A stretch of DNA of 64,000 bases, taken from contig CP136896.1 in assembly GCA_034359265.1 (NCBI GenBank), forward strand, positions 62,259,501 through 62,323,500, written 5' to 3'. Below, piece by piece: positions 1-11,855 of the stretch. A program made the position numbers and the translations under genes. Position 1 is the stretch's first letter; every line of letters starts with the position of its first letter. The DNA is from Canna indica (lineage: Eukaryota; Streptophyta; Magnoliopsida; Zingiberales; Cannaceae). The notes under the pieces were generated by a model. That model saw nothing but the letters and a program-made list of their open reading frames with translations. It was not told where the DNA came from and ran no database searches.

Positions 1-510
1 TTGATTCTACCTTTATACTTTTTTTTTTAATATTTTCCTCTTTTAAGATAATAAAGTTTATTCTATTTTTATATTTTTTTATATTAATTATTTGAATCTA
101 TTTTTTTATGACAATAATTATAGATTTACTGAGTAATTGTTCGACATATTATTATTTTTAGCTTTGTGATTTTAAAAGAAAATTTATATATTTATTATTT
201 TTATTTTTAAATGAATTCTCTATGCCTATACAGTTGTAATGTGTAGAGTTACTTTATTTTTAATGTTATTTAATGTTTATTCCTAAAATTTCTTATTTTT
301 ATTCCTAAAAATAAAAATATCAAAATTAGTTTAAATTAAATTATACTTTAAAATAATAATATTGATACTCAAATAATTAATTAAGTGTAATAAATTTATG
401 TAGTTTAAAATAATTTAGATTTTTATTTTATAATTTACTTCAATTTGTTACGTTATAGCTATATTCTATTTGATTTTTACCGATAAAAATATTATTACTT
501 TTTGTAATTT

Positions 511-569
<59 letters not shown>

Positions 570-1071
570 TTGTTGAAATCTATATACATTATTATAATTG
601 CTCTTGGTGCATTTTTTTTAGTATTTTTCTATATCGACATATTTTTGATATTTTTAATTTTTAATTTTTAATTTTTAATTATTCTTTGAATAATTTGATT
701 AATTTTTTAAAATGTATTCAATGTTTTTATATTCATTTTTAAAATGTCATTTCTTGAATTTTTTAATATTATTTCAAAACCAAATATATTTATGTAGTTT
801 AAATCAATTTAATTTTTTTTTCTAATTTATTTCAGTTTGTTATATTATATCTCTATTATATTTGATTTTTATCAATATAAATGTTACTATTTTTTGTAAT
901 TTTTATTTTTCTATATTTTGGTTGTTGATATATATAATATTCTAATTGCTTTGACTTTTTTATTTGTTTAACATATTATTTTTTTAACTTTATGTTTTTA
1001 AAGAAAATATATATATATTTTTTGAAATTTCTTTTTTTTAATGAGTTATCTACACTTATGCAGTTGTAATT
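1..1071. repeat. AT-rich, internally repeated DNA (Helitron-like body)
   Basis: No gene is visible. The stretch is extremely AT-rich and internally repetitive: the block around 390-600 recurs diverged at about 790-960. The block at about 60-400 is clearly related to 5880-6240 and, inverted, to 12200-12400. The latter two flank a Mutator-like element and lie near a Helitron-like 3' end, so I infer that this is the body of a related Helitron-like repeat. It stops at 1071, where an LTR-type repeat begins. Confidence 0.4.
514..566. repeat. (TA)n microsatellite
   Basis: An uninterrupted TA dinucleotide run of about 53 bp in AT-rich repeat DNA. It reads as an open frame encoding alternating Tyr-Ile, which is an artefact of the repeat. 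Confidence 0.95.
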
Positions 1072-4000
1072 TGTAAGACCCGAAAAAATTCCCTAATATA
1101 AAAATCTATTTTGGTGCAGTGCGCCGGACCCAAGGTTAGTCGAGTCGAGCCTCGGAATCGTCTCGAGTAGAAGGTATGACTCGACTAATGATGTATGAAG
1201 TTAAATTGGTTTAGTGACTCTTTCCTTTTATGTATTTGTACTTTAATTGAATTAAGACCAACTCGTGTTACAGATAGAGTCGGAACCCAAGTTGAACTCG
1301 AACTGAGTCGAGTCAGCGTTAAGTTGTAAGGGCAATTAAGGCATGTTAGATGAGGGAATAAAATCCCTCATCATAGCTACCCTGCGGTTCATCTAGGAGC
1401 CGCACAAAGCAGCGCATAGGGAGAGCGGGAGAAGGAGCAAGGAGGAGAGATATTGGTCGATCTGGAGATCACATCGTCGTCGGAAGATTCGAGATCGCCA
1501 ACGTCTGATCCTTCATCTTCCTCAAGCAAAGGTGAGTGGTTAACATGTTTTTGAAGGGAGGCGGGTGGCCGACCCTATGGATCTTGAAATCGGGTTTCTC
1601 CGCGAGTTGTTTTGCTGATCGACGTGTTCTTTCGTATTGGAACTTAATTGATTTGTGTACCCGCGAATTCGTACTTTCAAATCATGATTTTTTTGCTTCT
1701 ATATGGGCTGGTCGAGTCGAGGAAAAAGAGGAAAGGTCATACCGAAATTTTCCCCAATTTCCTCGCTCGTCTTGCAACTTGTAGATCGCTTTATGTTTGT
1801 TATATGTTGGATCTTTGTATTGATACTTGTGTTGTTGTCGCAACATGTTCACCTCCCTTAGAGGGCTCAGCCGAGCAGGATGTTACCTTGCTTGAGTCGG
1901 TCGAGCAATGGAGAGGGGTGGAAAACTCGGGGTTGTCTGATCTATACGCTGGATTTCATGTTACGTCATTTTGAATTTCTACTTACATGCTTAGTGTTAG
2001 GTTCAAATTATATTATATGATTGTTGTCCATCTTGAGAATTGATAGCAACTTGTAGATCTATATTCTAACGATTATGAAAATGTTCTCGCTAATGCATAT
2101 ATGGACATGATGGTTATGGTACATGTATCAAAGGAAAGGTTTCATTGAATATCAGATATCATGTTTAATTATTGCTATGTTTATTACATGTTCCTTATTA
2201 GTTTAATCCATGAAATGTTTCATTAATTGTTTAGATTCTTTATTTTTGAATCACGTGGCTATACATAGTATGTGACGTGAAGTAATTCATCTATAGCTTA
2301 TGTGCTATCCCGTTTTGTTATTGGGTAAATTTTCAAGTTTATAACATGTATTTCACATTAGCAAGGATAGTATATGACGTTAGATGATTAATATGAAAAA
2401 TCTGATGTGTGTGCTATTTATGGAAACTCATATAATTAGCAAGGTAGATTAGTTAGGTTTTACACCTAAGAAATAATTAGCGAGCAATAGTGCACACATA
2501 TTTTGACCTGAAAATAAAGGGCTGAACACGGGCGGACGCCCGAGATTTTAAACAAGGAAGCTCTAGGACACTTGCTTGTGTGATGTGTTTGTGATGGTCT
2601 GCCGAGATGCCTGAGTAGTCGGAATGATGAATGCATGACTCGGCCAATGATTGGGTCTTGAGATATCACCAGCGGGCCCGCTAGGTGTTAGACCCCAGTT
2701 GGGTAGGACTAGCTATCCCTACCCTAGACAGTGTCCGGAGACTAGTAGACCATCCTAGTCGATGACCCGAGATTTCTTGACTTCATCTTGATATGGTGTG
2801 GCCCGAGCGGCAAGTGTGATTCTACCTTGTATGGTAGGGCCGGGTATAGCCGGAATTCTAGACCATAAGTAGGCCCTAAGGGCCAAATGCCAAGTGGCTT
2901 AATTAGGCCATTATGACGAGTTTTGCTAATATATGGTCTGTACAGAACGACCCATGGGGTCGGTAGTCCTATCAAAAGTAACTTACCTCCCTGATTATAT
3001 GCTATGTTATCTTATATGTTTATGCATGTCTTGTCACACCCCAATTTCACAATGGTGTGACCGGTCAGGGTATACAAGCATACCCCGAAGCCTAACTCAA
3101 ATCACAAACCACAGAGATAAATCAAACTTTTTATTTCAACTCCAACCACTAACAAAAGGTTATAAACAAAACAATTTCATCCTTTGTTAAATAAAACGCG
3201 GAAACATGAATGTTCAACCGAAACAAACTTTAAAGAATGTTTGAAACAATAAATGAAATAAAAAAACCCATAAATGAAATAAAGAACAATAAGTCTCGAT
3301 ATATGACTCTCTTTAAACCTGACTACTACCCTAACTCTAACTTCGACTTGTCACGAGGTCAGCACGAGGTCAGCCCTGAACCTGCCGCTCCCAGCTGCGC
3401 TACTCAGACACTCCAGTGTTACTACTAGTATTGACCTGGTGCTACAAAAAAACAACAAACAAAAAGGTAAGTCCATATTGGACTTAGTGAGTGGCTCGGT
3501 CCTGAGCCTACCACACTCCACGGTTAATAGTTATATGAAAAGCATAACAATCACATAATAGTTAATTTCACAATACAATGAATAATTACTTAAGTCCCGA
3601 ATTAAATCCTTTATCTATGTAATCCAAAGCGGTCCATATATAACCCATACAGAAAAGAAACCACATATTCACACAAGTATATTTCCAAACAATACGAGTC
3701 GGTCACTAGGACATGCTCAGTGAGCTTTCCGCCCATGATTCCTGAGCTAGGCAGACCCTCTAGCCTCAGTAACCCCAAATGGTTGGGAAAACCCTCCAAC
3801 CAGTCTCACTCCGGGTCGGTCGTCAGTGTGGCTCGCTGACGAGCTTCCCGGTCCACACGTCCTCCGCTGATCAGCCCAACCAAACCCCCATCCCATCCAC
3901 ATACACAAACATGTACAATAAGAAAATAAATGCATCAACACCATAAGCATTTAATGTAAACCACTATTTCTACACCATATATTCCAAGTACATGTTTCCT

Positions 4001-4290
4001 TACAAAAGCACACTTTAAATATTTTCAAATAATGAAATATCTAAATTTAGAGATAGTACCTGTGACACAACCCTCCCACACAAGTAATCCCATGATATTC
4101 TAGTTCATTGAAACTCTACTTAACATAAGAAAAAAACCATACAAGAGAACACACAATTGTTAAACCGTAAGTGTATCCTAGAGCTTAAGGTGTACTCTAA
4201 TCTTTTTCATACTAATACAAATATATCAACAGTAGATGCTAATCGAAAATGATAAAAATAAAAAGATTTAGGAGTAAACCAATGCCACTG

Positions 4291-4425
4291 TTACAACCCA
4301 ATTAAATCAATGCTTAATTGGTTTCATATCCCATTTTACAACTCAATTAAACCAATGCTTAATTGTTTCATATCCCATTTTACAACTCAATTAAACCAAT
4401 GCTTAACTATTTCATATCCCATTTA
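4291..4425. repeat. Three tandem copies of a ~45-bp unit
   Basis: Three units, starting at about 4291, 4336 and 4380, each carry TTACAAC(C/T)CAATTAAA, AATGCTTAA and TTTCATATCCCATTT. They lie inside the solo LTR and differ at a few positions. Confidence 0.85.
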
Positions 4426-5156
4426 CCATTTACCTGTACACTGCAGTCACAAGAGAAGAAGTCAAACATAGATAAATTCCTATCTTCATCATGCGGCTAC
4501 AAGAGGAAACCAAACATAGACTAATTCCTTCACCAACCCTAATTTCTCATTCACCTAATATTACCATCTAAACACACTAAAGCTTCTCTACTTTCACATC
4601 CTATTTACCACCTACCCACAGGTTGCAGCCACAAGGAGAAAAGCCTGCGGCATGCAACACTTCAAAATTTCCAGGTTTTCCCTTATTAATACATCCACAC
4701 AACACATTACTCATATAATTAACATTTATTCACCAAGGATACTATCCACACAACCAAGAAAACAATTCAATTAATATAAATCAAATTAAAATACACCCAA
4801 TTACAGCAGGCGGTCACCACAAAGGGACCAACTTCCATTGCTCAATAATGTACACATTGCCCTCAAGAATTAACACAAGAACTAACCCAAGATTCCATCA
4901 TCAAATTCCATCGGAGAGGGGATTCAAAATCCCCAAGAAATCTACAAGCTCTTCAAGGCATGGGGCGACAAAGAAAGGGGAGAAGGCGTGGGTTTTAGCA
5001 AAATTTTAACCACTCACTGGCAAGGGAAAGCAAGGTAGAAGACCCTCTTTACGATCCTTGCGCCGACGATCACCGGTGTCGACAACAGATCCGATGGCAA
5101 CCACCGCCGCCTCCTCACTCGTCACCTCCTTATCGTCCAGTCGAGTTCTTGGATGC

Positions 5157-5177
5157 GTGCGGCCCTAGCAGCCGCAC
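5157..5177. other. GC-rich hairpin shared by the LTR family
   Basis: A perfect 7-bp-arm inverted repeat, GTGCGGC / GCCGCAC. Related hairpins sit at the equivalent place in the other family copies: about 1383-1402, 13992-14012 and 63365-63386. On the minus strand it follows a TATA-like AT tract, so it would lie early in the LTR transcript. Function unknown. Confidence 0.6.
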
Positions 5178-6918
5178 GGTCCAATAACTCCTCTTTTATT
5201 TTTATTTTTATTTTCATTTTTACGCTTCTACCCCTAACTTAACCCAACCCCGGTTTCCACTTAACTCGACCAAAACTCGTGCAAATTGGATTTCGATCGA
5301 GCCGTTGGACTCGACTTGACTCGACTAATACCCAAAATATAAAATAAAATACTACGCATGCACAATGACCTCACCTTAATTCGCAACATTCGGCATTTTC
5401 TCCCGACCCAATCCAATGCTCATCCATTTTTTTTTCGCTGAAATGATTTAATAAAATTTAGAAAAAAAATCGCGGGTATAACATGCCTATTTGAGGATTA
5501 TGTGAAGGTTCGGAAGAACCGCTCACTGAGTCCCAAGTGGACTCACGGTTTGTTTCTTTTTATTTTGCAGAGCATGATCAATGAGTTGAGGCTTGTCGTC
5601 ATGGTGCAGCTGGAGGGCAGGCGGTGGTGCCAATCTCGTAGCGGCGTTCTTTAGTCATAGTCTAGTTGTTGTGTTGTCGTTTTTCTACACTAACAGATAT
5701 AGTTTCGTTAATTCATCACAAGTTACTCTCTATACTACCCTGTGAACATCGAAGAATTTTTATTAATAAATTACTCTCTATAAATCCTCTATAAATATAT
5801 TATATGTACGAACAAATGTTTATGATTATAGCATAAGCAAAATATTAATGGTGAATCCACATTTATGTTTTTTATTAATATTTTACACTTTTTTATTATA
5901 ATTTTACTCTATTTTTTTTTTTATATTAATTGTTTGAACCTATTAGTTTTTGGTGGCAATAATTATAGATTTACTGAGAAAGTGTTCAAAATATTATTTT
6001 TTATTGGCTTTGTAATTTTTTAAAAGAAAATTTATATATTTTAAAATTTCTTAAATGAGTTATCTACGCTTATACATTTTTAATTGATAGAGTTTACTTT
6101 ATTTTTATAGTATTTAATATTTATTTGTAAAGTTTCCTATTTTAAATTTTAACAAATAATGAAAATAAAAATATCAAAGTTAGTTTAAATTAAATTATAC
6201 TTTTAAATAATAATATTCATACCCAAATAATTAAGAGTAATTATAAATATTATATAAATATATATATTTTTAATGTAATTTTTTAATTATGATAAAATGG
6301 TATTAACCAAGTGATATATGTTTTCAATATTTTAATTAGATAAAGAGTAATTCGTTAATTTAGTAGTTAAACAAAAATTTACTATTGAATTGTTAGAAAA
6401 TTATATTTTAAATTCATACAGTTATTTATTTATTTATTATAGGGTAAATATAAAAAAACACACGAACTTTGGACCTTTTTTCATTTTTAGCATAAACTTT
6501 TTTCGTTAGTAAGAAAATACACGAACTTTGATTCCGTTACCCCGTTTAGCACGCACCGTCATTTCTGATGGTTTTTGCTGACATGGCCGTTAACGGCGAC
6601 GACGTGACAAGTTACTTTGCCAACGTGGCATATAATTCAACGGACGAGTAAATGGTAACATAAAATTATGAAATTACCCACCCCTGATGCTAACGTTTTT
6701 TGAAACAGGGACAGACAAAATGGTAATTTTCCTGTCGTCTTCAAGTTAGGCACGCTCGATGCCCTAGTTCTTATTTTACCTGCTCGCCTGCTCGAACACT
6801 GTGAAGAGGGGGATTATTGTCGCCTTTGTCGCCGGATTAGGGCACGCCTTTTGGAGTCTTTGTCGCCGAATTAGGGCACGAATGGACGATCATGTTAGGA
6901 AGAGAAATCATGAGATGA

Positions 6919-7363
6919 ATGGAGGAATCTTCAGTGAATTCATCACAAGTTGTTGTTCCGCACTGCTACCATAATGTGCGAGTTGTTCTGTTCACCGCAT
7001 GGAGCCAAAGAAATCCCGGAAGAAGATTTTGTGGATGCAGACATTGGAAGGTATGATATCTTGTAATCACCTCACTCCAAAGTCCTATCTTTATTGTAAT
7101 CACTCACTCATATCTTTTAACAGGAGAATGATTGCCACTTCTTTGCGTGGAATGATTCTGAGAATCACAATCATACAAAGGATATTATGCGATGTTTGAT
7201 TGAGGAAAAAATAAATCTTTTCGAGAAACTGAAGCTAATGAAAGAAAGGATAGAATTGAGCAAGATGAAAGAAAGGACATTTCAAGAAAGAATTGCAACA
7301 CTTGAAGATGATATAGCTCAATTGAGGAATGACAAAAAAACAAGTCAATTTAAGGAGGGGTAG
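6919..7363 (+). CDS. zf-GRF / coiled-coil protein encoded by the MULE
   Basis: Two exons, 6919-7050 and 7124-7363, joined across a 73-bp GT-AG intron (GTATGATAT...TTTTAACAG), give an intact 123-residue protein. The ATG at 6919 follows an in-frame TGA (6916), which fixes the start. Residues about 11-57 match the zf-GRF fold: PHCYHN near the start, PGRRFCGC in the middle and NDCHFFAW at the end, with the exon junction inside the domain. The C-terminal half is charged and heptad-like, consistent with a coiled coil (residues about 70-118). zf-GRF domains bind nucleic acid in other proteins. Short GRF-coiled-coil proteins are common in plant genomes, often near transposons. The gene starts just inside the left TIR, so a TIR promoter is plausible. 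Its role in transposition is unknown. Confidence 0.8.
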
Positions 7364-7547
7364 TGTGTGTATGGTGTTTTTTGTTGTATGTATCATGTTT
7401 TTTAGTATGTTATTTGGGGGTGGGAATAAAGACAATAACCTAAAGCTACTACCATGAAGTAGTTTGGTTTATGTATTTTGATGTTACCCTCCCATGTATA
7501 TTTGAAGACAATATATTTTAGTATGTTTCAATCTATTAGTGAACTAT

Positions 7548-7735
7548 GCACCAAAAAATACATGAACTTTCACATTTTAGCCTGAAAAAACACGAACTTT
7601 AGACCTTTTAACGTAAAAATACATGAACTTTGCCACTTTTAACGTAAAAATACATGAACTTTGCCAATTTTAACGTAAAAATACATGAACTTCGTTACTT
7701 TTAACCATAAAATACATGAACTTTGTCATTTATAT
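7548..7735. repeat. Internal tandem repeats resembling the MULE terminus
   Basis: About five or six diverged units of 30-35 bp, with the core AAAAATACATGAACTTTG and the linker TTTTAACGT. The core resembles the motif in the TIR (AAAAAACACACGAACTTTGG near 6454), as if the terminal motif had been amplified subterminally. It lies just downstream of the zf-GRF gene. Confidence 0.75.
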
Positions 7736-7864
7736 CACATCTATTTATTGCATAGTACACAATTCAACTAGTACACATCATTTCACATACATAAAATTTA
7801 GAATTCCACATGTCACATACATAAAACTTAGAATGACACATAATTCATACAAAATCAAGTAATG

Positions 7865-8015
7865 ATTACTACATATAATCCACATATCAATCCATATCAA
7901 TCCACGTACAATTCATAACTGATCCACATACAATCCATAAATATATCAATCCACATACAATCCACATGCAATCCATATCAATCCACATACAATCCATATG
8001 AATCCACATCAATCC
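7865..8015. repeat. AATCCACATAC-type short tandem repeats
   Basis: Irregular repeats of AATCCA(C/T)AT(A/C) with variable spacing fill this stretch between the zf-GRF gene and the transposase tail. Nothing coding is seen. Confidence 0.7.
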
Positions 8016-8044
8016 TAATACTTGAAGATGACAGATTGCCTGAC

Positions 8045-8195
8045 TTCTTTTTTTCCTTGAGTCTGTTGCTGCTCCTTACTGAGGTGGTGTTCCTACTCCT
8101 TACTGAGGTGGTGATCTTGCTCCTTACTGAGGTGGTGCTCATGCTCCTTACTGAGGTGGAGCTCTATTGAGTGCCTTGGGTGGGTTGGGTGCCTT
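8045..8195 (-). repeat. Coding minisatellite in the transposase tail
   Basis: Four copies of a 27-bp unit with the core CTCCTTACTGAGGTGGTG. On the minus strand, in the frame that follows the last acceptor-like site (about 8290), they encode repeats of TTSVRS plus two or three variable residues. That frame has one stop just before the repeats. Confidence 0.7.
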
Positions 8196-11100
8196 GAGTG
8201 GGTTGGCTCACCTTGGTGCATTGAGGATGGACAAACTGTCCTCCTCCAAATCTTCCTTCATGGAGTATTCTAACTTTTGTATTAGACATCTACATGAAAC
8301 TTAGAATTAGATAACTAAAATATATAATTTATAACTGGAATTAAATAATTTACATGCACATATGTATTTCATGTTTTAGTGTCAATTGTTACTCCAAATC
8401 CCTTTACTGCCATAACCCTCTCCTTGTGCACAAGTTTCTCATAACTAACAGGTCTCTTAATAACAATCATCTTTGTCTCTTTGTAGGTGACTGCACACCC
8501 TGATTCTCCAAATTGATTTGCACATCTTGGTTCTCCAAATTGAATTGCACACCCTGGTTCTGATGTGGTCTCCCCCTTTTCTTCCCCTGTTTCAAAACAG
8601 ATTTGTTAGTAAACAGATAAGGATAAATATTAAGTTACCTGACTAGATGATGGTTGACTTGATACAGGTCTTTTATCCTTATTTTTGCATGACCTTTTGT
8701 TATGACCATATGTACTGCACTCTGTACATTTCATCTGCACCCCATTCTTACTCATCTTTGTTGTACTTATTTCTTCCTTCTCTTTCTCACTAATATCATT
8801 GTTCTTTGCTTTTTTTGGTCTCCCTATTTGTCTTCTCACAATAGGAGGTAAGATAAGTTCAAACTCAATATTTGCCCACATTTTTTTCTCATTTAATGGC
8901 TGAATAAGATGCTCATATGCCCTTAGGTATGTGGACTTCTTAAAATATTCATGAACATATTCTGTGGGATCCTCTCCCAACCAATGAATTAATGAAATGA
9001 CATGAGGACAAAGGATGTCACTAAGTTCCCACATCCTGCATGAGCAACTATTTTGTTCTAGCTCTACAACATAGTTGTTATCCATGTGTTTAACCTCAAA
9101 CTTCTTATATCCAGCATGTGTTGCTATGCAGAAGCCACTAGCAACTTTATTCTTTTCTACTTTTTCCCTAATTTTAGGGCATATGGTATCATCACTTTTC
9201 ATTATCATCTCCCTCTTTTCTGTCATCCTTTTCATTATTGTCCTTCTAATGTCCTCTAATATGTCAATCAAAATCCTATTTCTTGCCCTCAAAATATATC
9301 CATTAAAATATTCAGACATGTTATTGTCAATGATCTCATATTTTGGCAATGTATTGATTTTAAACCTACAGAACTTGCCTGAACCAATTTTAATGAAATC
9401 ATCATGTGCAACTTGAGAGAGTACATTCATCTCATACATGTGTTAATTGAATTGAGCTTCTGTGGTGCTCTTTGCAGCCTTCCGAAAAAAGTTCTTCAAA
9501 GCATAACCCACATGTTTCTTCTTCCAGTTAGCATATAAATGTCTTGCGCAGTTTCTATGTTCTGCATTAGGCATAAAAGTTCTAACTGCATTTTGAAGAT
9601 CCTATAAGAGACAAACAAACATAAGTAGAGTATACATACATGAGATAAAAAAACCAAAGTCTAAGTGTTCACTTATACCTTTTGATGATCACTTATAATT
9701 GTTCATCCAAAATCATCTACAATGTCTAAGTGTTCAGTTAATCTTATCAAAAACCATTTCTATGAGTCTTTATTCTCACCTTCAACCACAGCCCAACATA
9801 CTGGAAACATCTGATTATTTTCATCCCTACCAACTGCAGACAGTAGTTGGCCACCAGCTTCTGACTTCAAAAAGCACTCATCCAATGAAATCACGGGCCT
9901 ACAACCACCCAAAAACCCTTCTTTCAATGCATAAAAACCAACAAAGATTCTCTTGAATCTGTTATGACCCTCAACCATTGTGGAAAATAGCCCATGTTTG
10001 TATACCTTCTTCAGTTCTGCTACATAAGATGACAACATCTTATAATGATCAGTCAATGAGCCTGATAAAGCTTTCAATGCCCTTGCTCTGGCTCTATAAC
10101 ATGCATTCTTAATGACTGATATGACAAATTTTTGGTCAATATCTCTTTGTATTTCAAGTATATTCCAGTCTGGTTTTTCCCTAAAAGTTTTCATGTAGTG
10201 CCTTGCAAGCCATTTAAATGAGGCTTGCTTGTTTCTTGCTGGTCTGGAGCATTTATGCTCTGAATCATATCTCTTAATCACAAATGCTTCATTCCTTTGT
10301 GTTAAGCTTCCATAAATCCTCCAAGGACATTTGACACTACACCTAGCCTCTACATTTTTCTCACCAGACCTAGTAAACTTAATAGTCTTCCCATTCTTCA
10401 AAGCATAATCTTGAACAGCTTGCCTGAACCGTCCTGCTGACTCAAACATCATGTTAAGGCAAAATTCTTCAGATTATTTGCCCCTAAATCCTTTACCCTT
10501 CGGTTTTCTTAATTTTTTTTATATCTTCATCATCACTACTATTAGGTATCTGCACTGATTCAGTTGAAGTATCACCGGTACATTGCTCATCTTTACTGTG
10601 CTAATCTCCTCCACCACTGATACGTTGCTCATCTTCCATGTGCTCATCTCCTCCACTACTAGTACATTGCTTATCTTCACTGTGCTCATCTCCTCCACCA
10701 CTAGTACCTTGCTCGTCATTATTCTGTATTCTCTTCTTTCTCTTCACTATTCTGTATTCCTCATCATCCTCATCACTTGTGTCATCATCTCCATCAAAAT
10801 CAGTATGTTCATGAGCCTTATCCTGGTCAGCTCCTTCATGATCAGGCTCCAAATTCTCATTCTGGTTCTAATTTTTAAGAGCATGTTCTAGTTTCTTTTT
10901 CCTCAATGCATAGTCTCTAACTCCTTCTGAATAGAAGAGTATAGACCCACAACTTATCGCCAATTTACACATCTCCTTAACTTCAATTTTTGTCTTTATC
11001 TTCACCAGTTTAGAAGATAAGGGCTTCTTAGGATTTTTGTACCACAATTTAGTTCGAGAGTAACCTAATGTCTCTACCAAGAGTCTCATGTCAGACAATG

Positions 11101-11311
11101 TAACTGTATTTGAAATCATATTATCTTCTCTGACTAAGAGCAGTTCACCCCCCACATAGCGTACATGAGGTTCAAAATTCATTTGACCACCATGATGTAC
11201 TACAATCTCAAATTTTTCCATCATACATGAAAATGAATATGCGACATATGGCAAAGAGTGAAAAAACAATGAAAAAAATGAATTCACATGTATATTAGGA
11301 CCACAATACAT
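8045..11311 (-). pseudogene. MuDR-type transposase, decayed
   Basis: Read from high to low coordinates, the domains of a plant MULE transposase appear in order. They are a PB1-like N-terminus (VVHHGGQM, 11311-10868), an acidic region (10852-10601), the MuDR DNA-binding region (MFESAGRFRQAV), the start of the MULE catalytic domain (ISLDECFLK, 10452-9760; then TIISDHQKG), NNMSEYFNGYI, a SWIM zinc finger (CSCRMWELSDILCPHV) and a CCHC knuckle (CTECSTYGHNKRSC, 9439-8630). Introns are visible at about 9681-9602 and 8638-8587. A Ser/Thr repeat tail lies at about 8195-8045. Disruptions include an in-frame TAG after about 10868, two stops near 10610-10490 with a frame change, two Trp-to-stop changes near 9760 and 9690, and a stop near 9437. 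No functional transposase can be made from this copy. Confidence 0.88.
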
Positions 11312-11855
11312 GGATTAAAAAAAAATGGCACATGCGAAAGAAATAAAAAATATACCTGTTATTTTTGGGACCACAACTTCGCAATGTCCCCATTGCTTGT
11401 CCCTTAGTGCCCTAATCCGGCGATAAAGACTCCAAAAGGCGTGCCCTAATCCGGCAACAAAAGCGATAAAAATCTCCCTCTTCGCAGTGATCGAGCATGC
11501 GAGTAGGTAAAATAAGAATTAGGGCATCAAGCGCGCCCAACTTGAAGACGACGGGAAAATTACCATTTTGCCTGTCCCCGTTTCAAAAAATATTAGCATC
11601 GGGGGTGGATAATTTCGTAATTTTATATTATCCTTTACTCGTCAGTTGAAATTATATGCCACGTTGGCAAAGTAACTTGTCACGTCGTCGCCATTAACGA
11701 CCATGTCAGCAAAAATCGTCAGAAATGATGGTGCGTGCTAAACAGGATGACGGAATCAAAGTTTGTGTATTTTCTTGCTAACGAAAAAAGTTTATGCTAA
11801 AAATGAAAAAATGTTCAAAGTTCGTATTTTTTTTGGGTATTTACTCTTTATTATA

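Larger units (their letters stand above)
3032..5483 (-). mobile_element. Solo LTR, nested, minus orientation
   Basis: The block runs from TGTCACACCCC to GGGTATAACA, so its termini are TG...CA. It is flanked by TGTCT (3027-3031) and TGCCT (5484-5488), a 5-bp target duplication with one mismatch. Removing it joins the two halves of the surrounding LTR-type repeat. Minus orientation is inferred because the shared order (TATA, GC hairpin, donor, acceptor) reads on the minus strand. No internal coding domain or second LTR is present, so a solo LTR left by recombination is the simplest reading. Confidence 0.65.
1072..5690 (+). mobile_element. LTR-type repeat (plus orientation), interrupted by a solo LTR
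   Basis: It begins TGTAAGACCCG, the TG-plus-pyrimidine-rich start shared by the LTR-like repeats at 63032 (plus) and, inverted, at 3032-5483 and 12442-14353. Inside are a TATA-like AATAAAA in a 9-bp-arm hairpin (1349-1372), a GCGG/CCGC hairpin just downstream, and a donor-like AAAG/GTGAGTGG at about 1528. A pyrimidine-rich acceptor (TTTTGCAG) sits at about 5565, past the nested insertion. No pol or gag frames are seen. The expected GGGTGTGACA-type end is missing or too diverged, so the right boundary is approximate. Assignment to an LTR retrotransposon, probably Ty3/gypsy, is inference from form. Confidence 0.5.
6442..11846. mobile_element. Complete Mutator-like element (MULE) with long TIRs
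   Basis: The termini GGGTAAATATAAAAAAA and, inverted, GAGTAAATACCCAAAAAAA open long terminal inverted repeats. These run about 440 bp on each side (6442-6895 and about 11395-11846), with clear homology including GCATAAACTTTTTTCG and ACGTGGCATAT. Both sides are flanked by the same 9 bp, TTTATTATA (6433-6441 and 11847-11855), the Mutator hallmark. Inside are a decayed MuDR-type transposase on the minus strand and an intact two-exon zf-GRF gene on the plus strand, converging head-on. The element is non-autonomous for transposase now but could be mobilised by a relative. Confidence 0.93.

Noticed and set aside
470..664. Open frame of alternating Tyr and Ile
   Set aside because: Translation of a TA microsatellite.
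1536..1974. Two overlapping frames of 82 and 108 codons in the first LTR-type repeat
   Set aside because: They lie in the intron-like part after a donor-like site, differ in frame, and show no domain.
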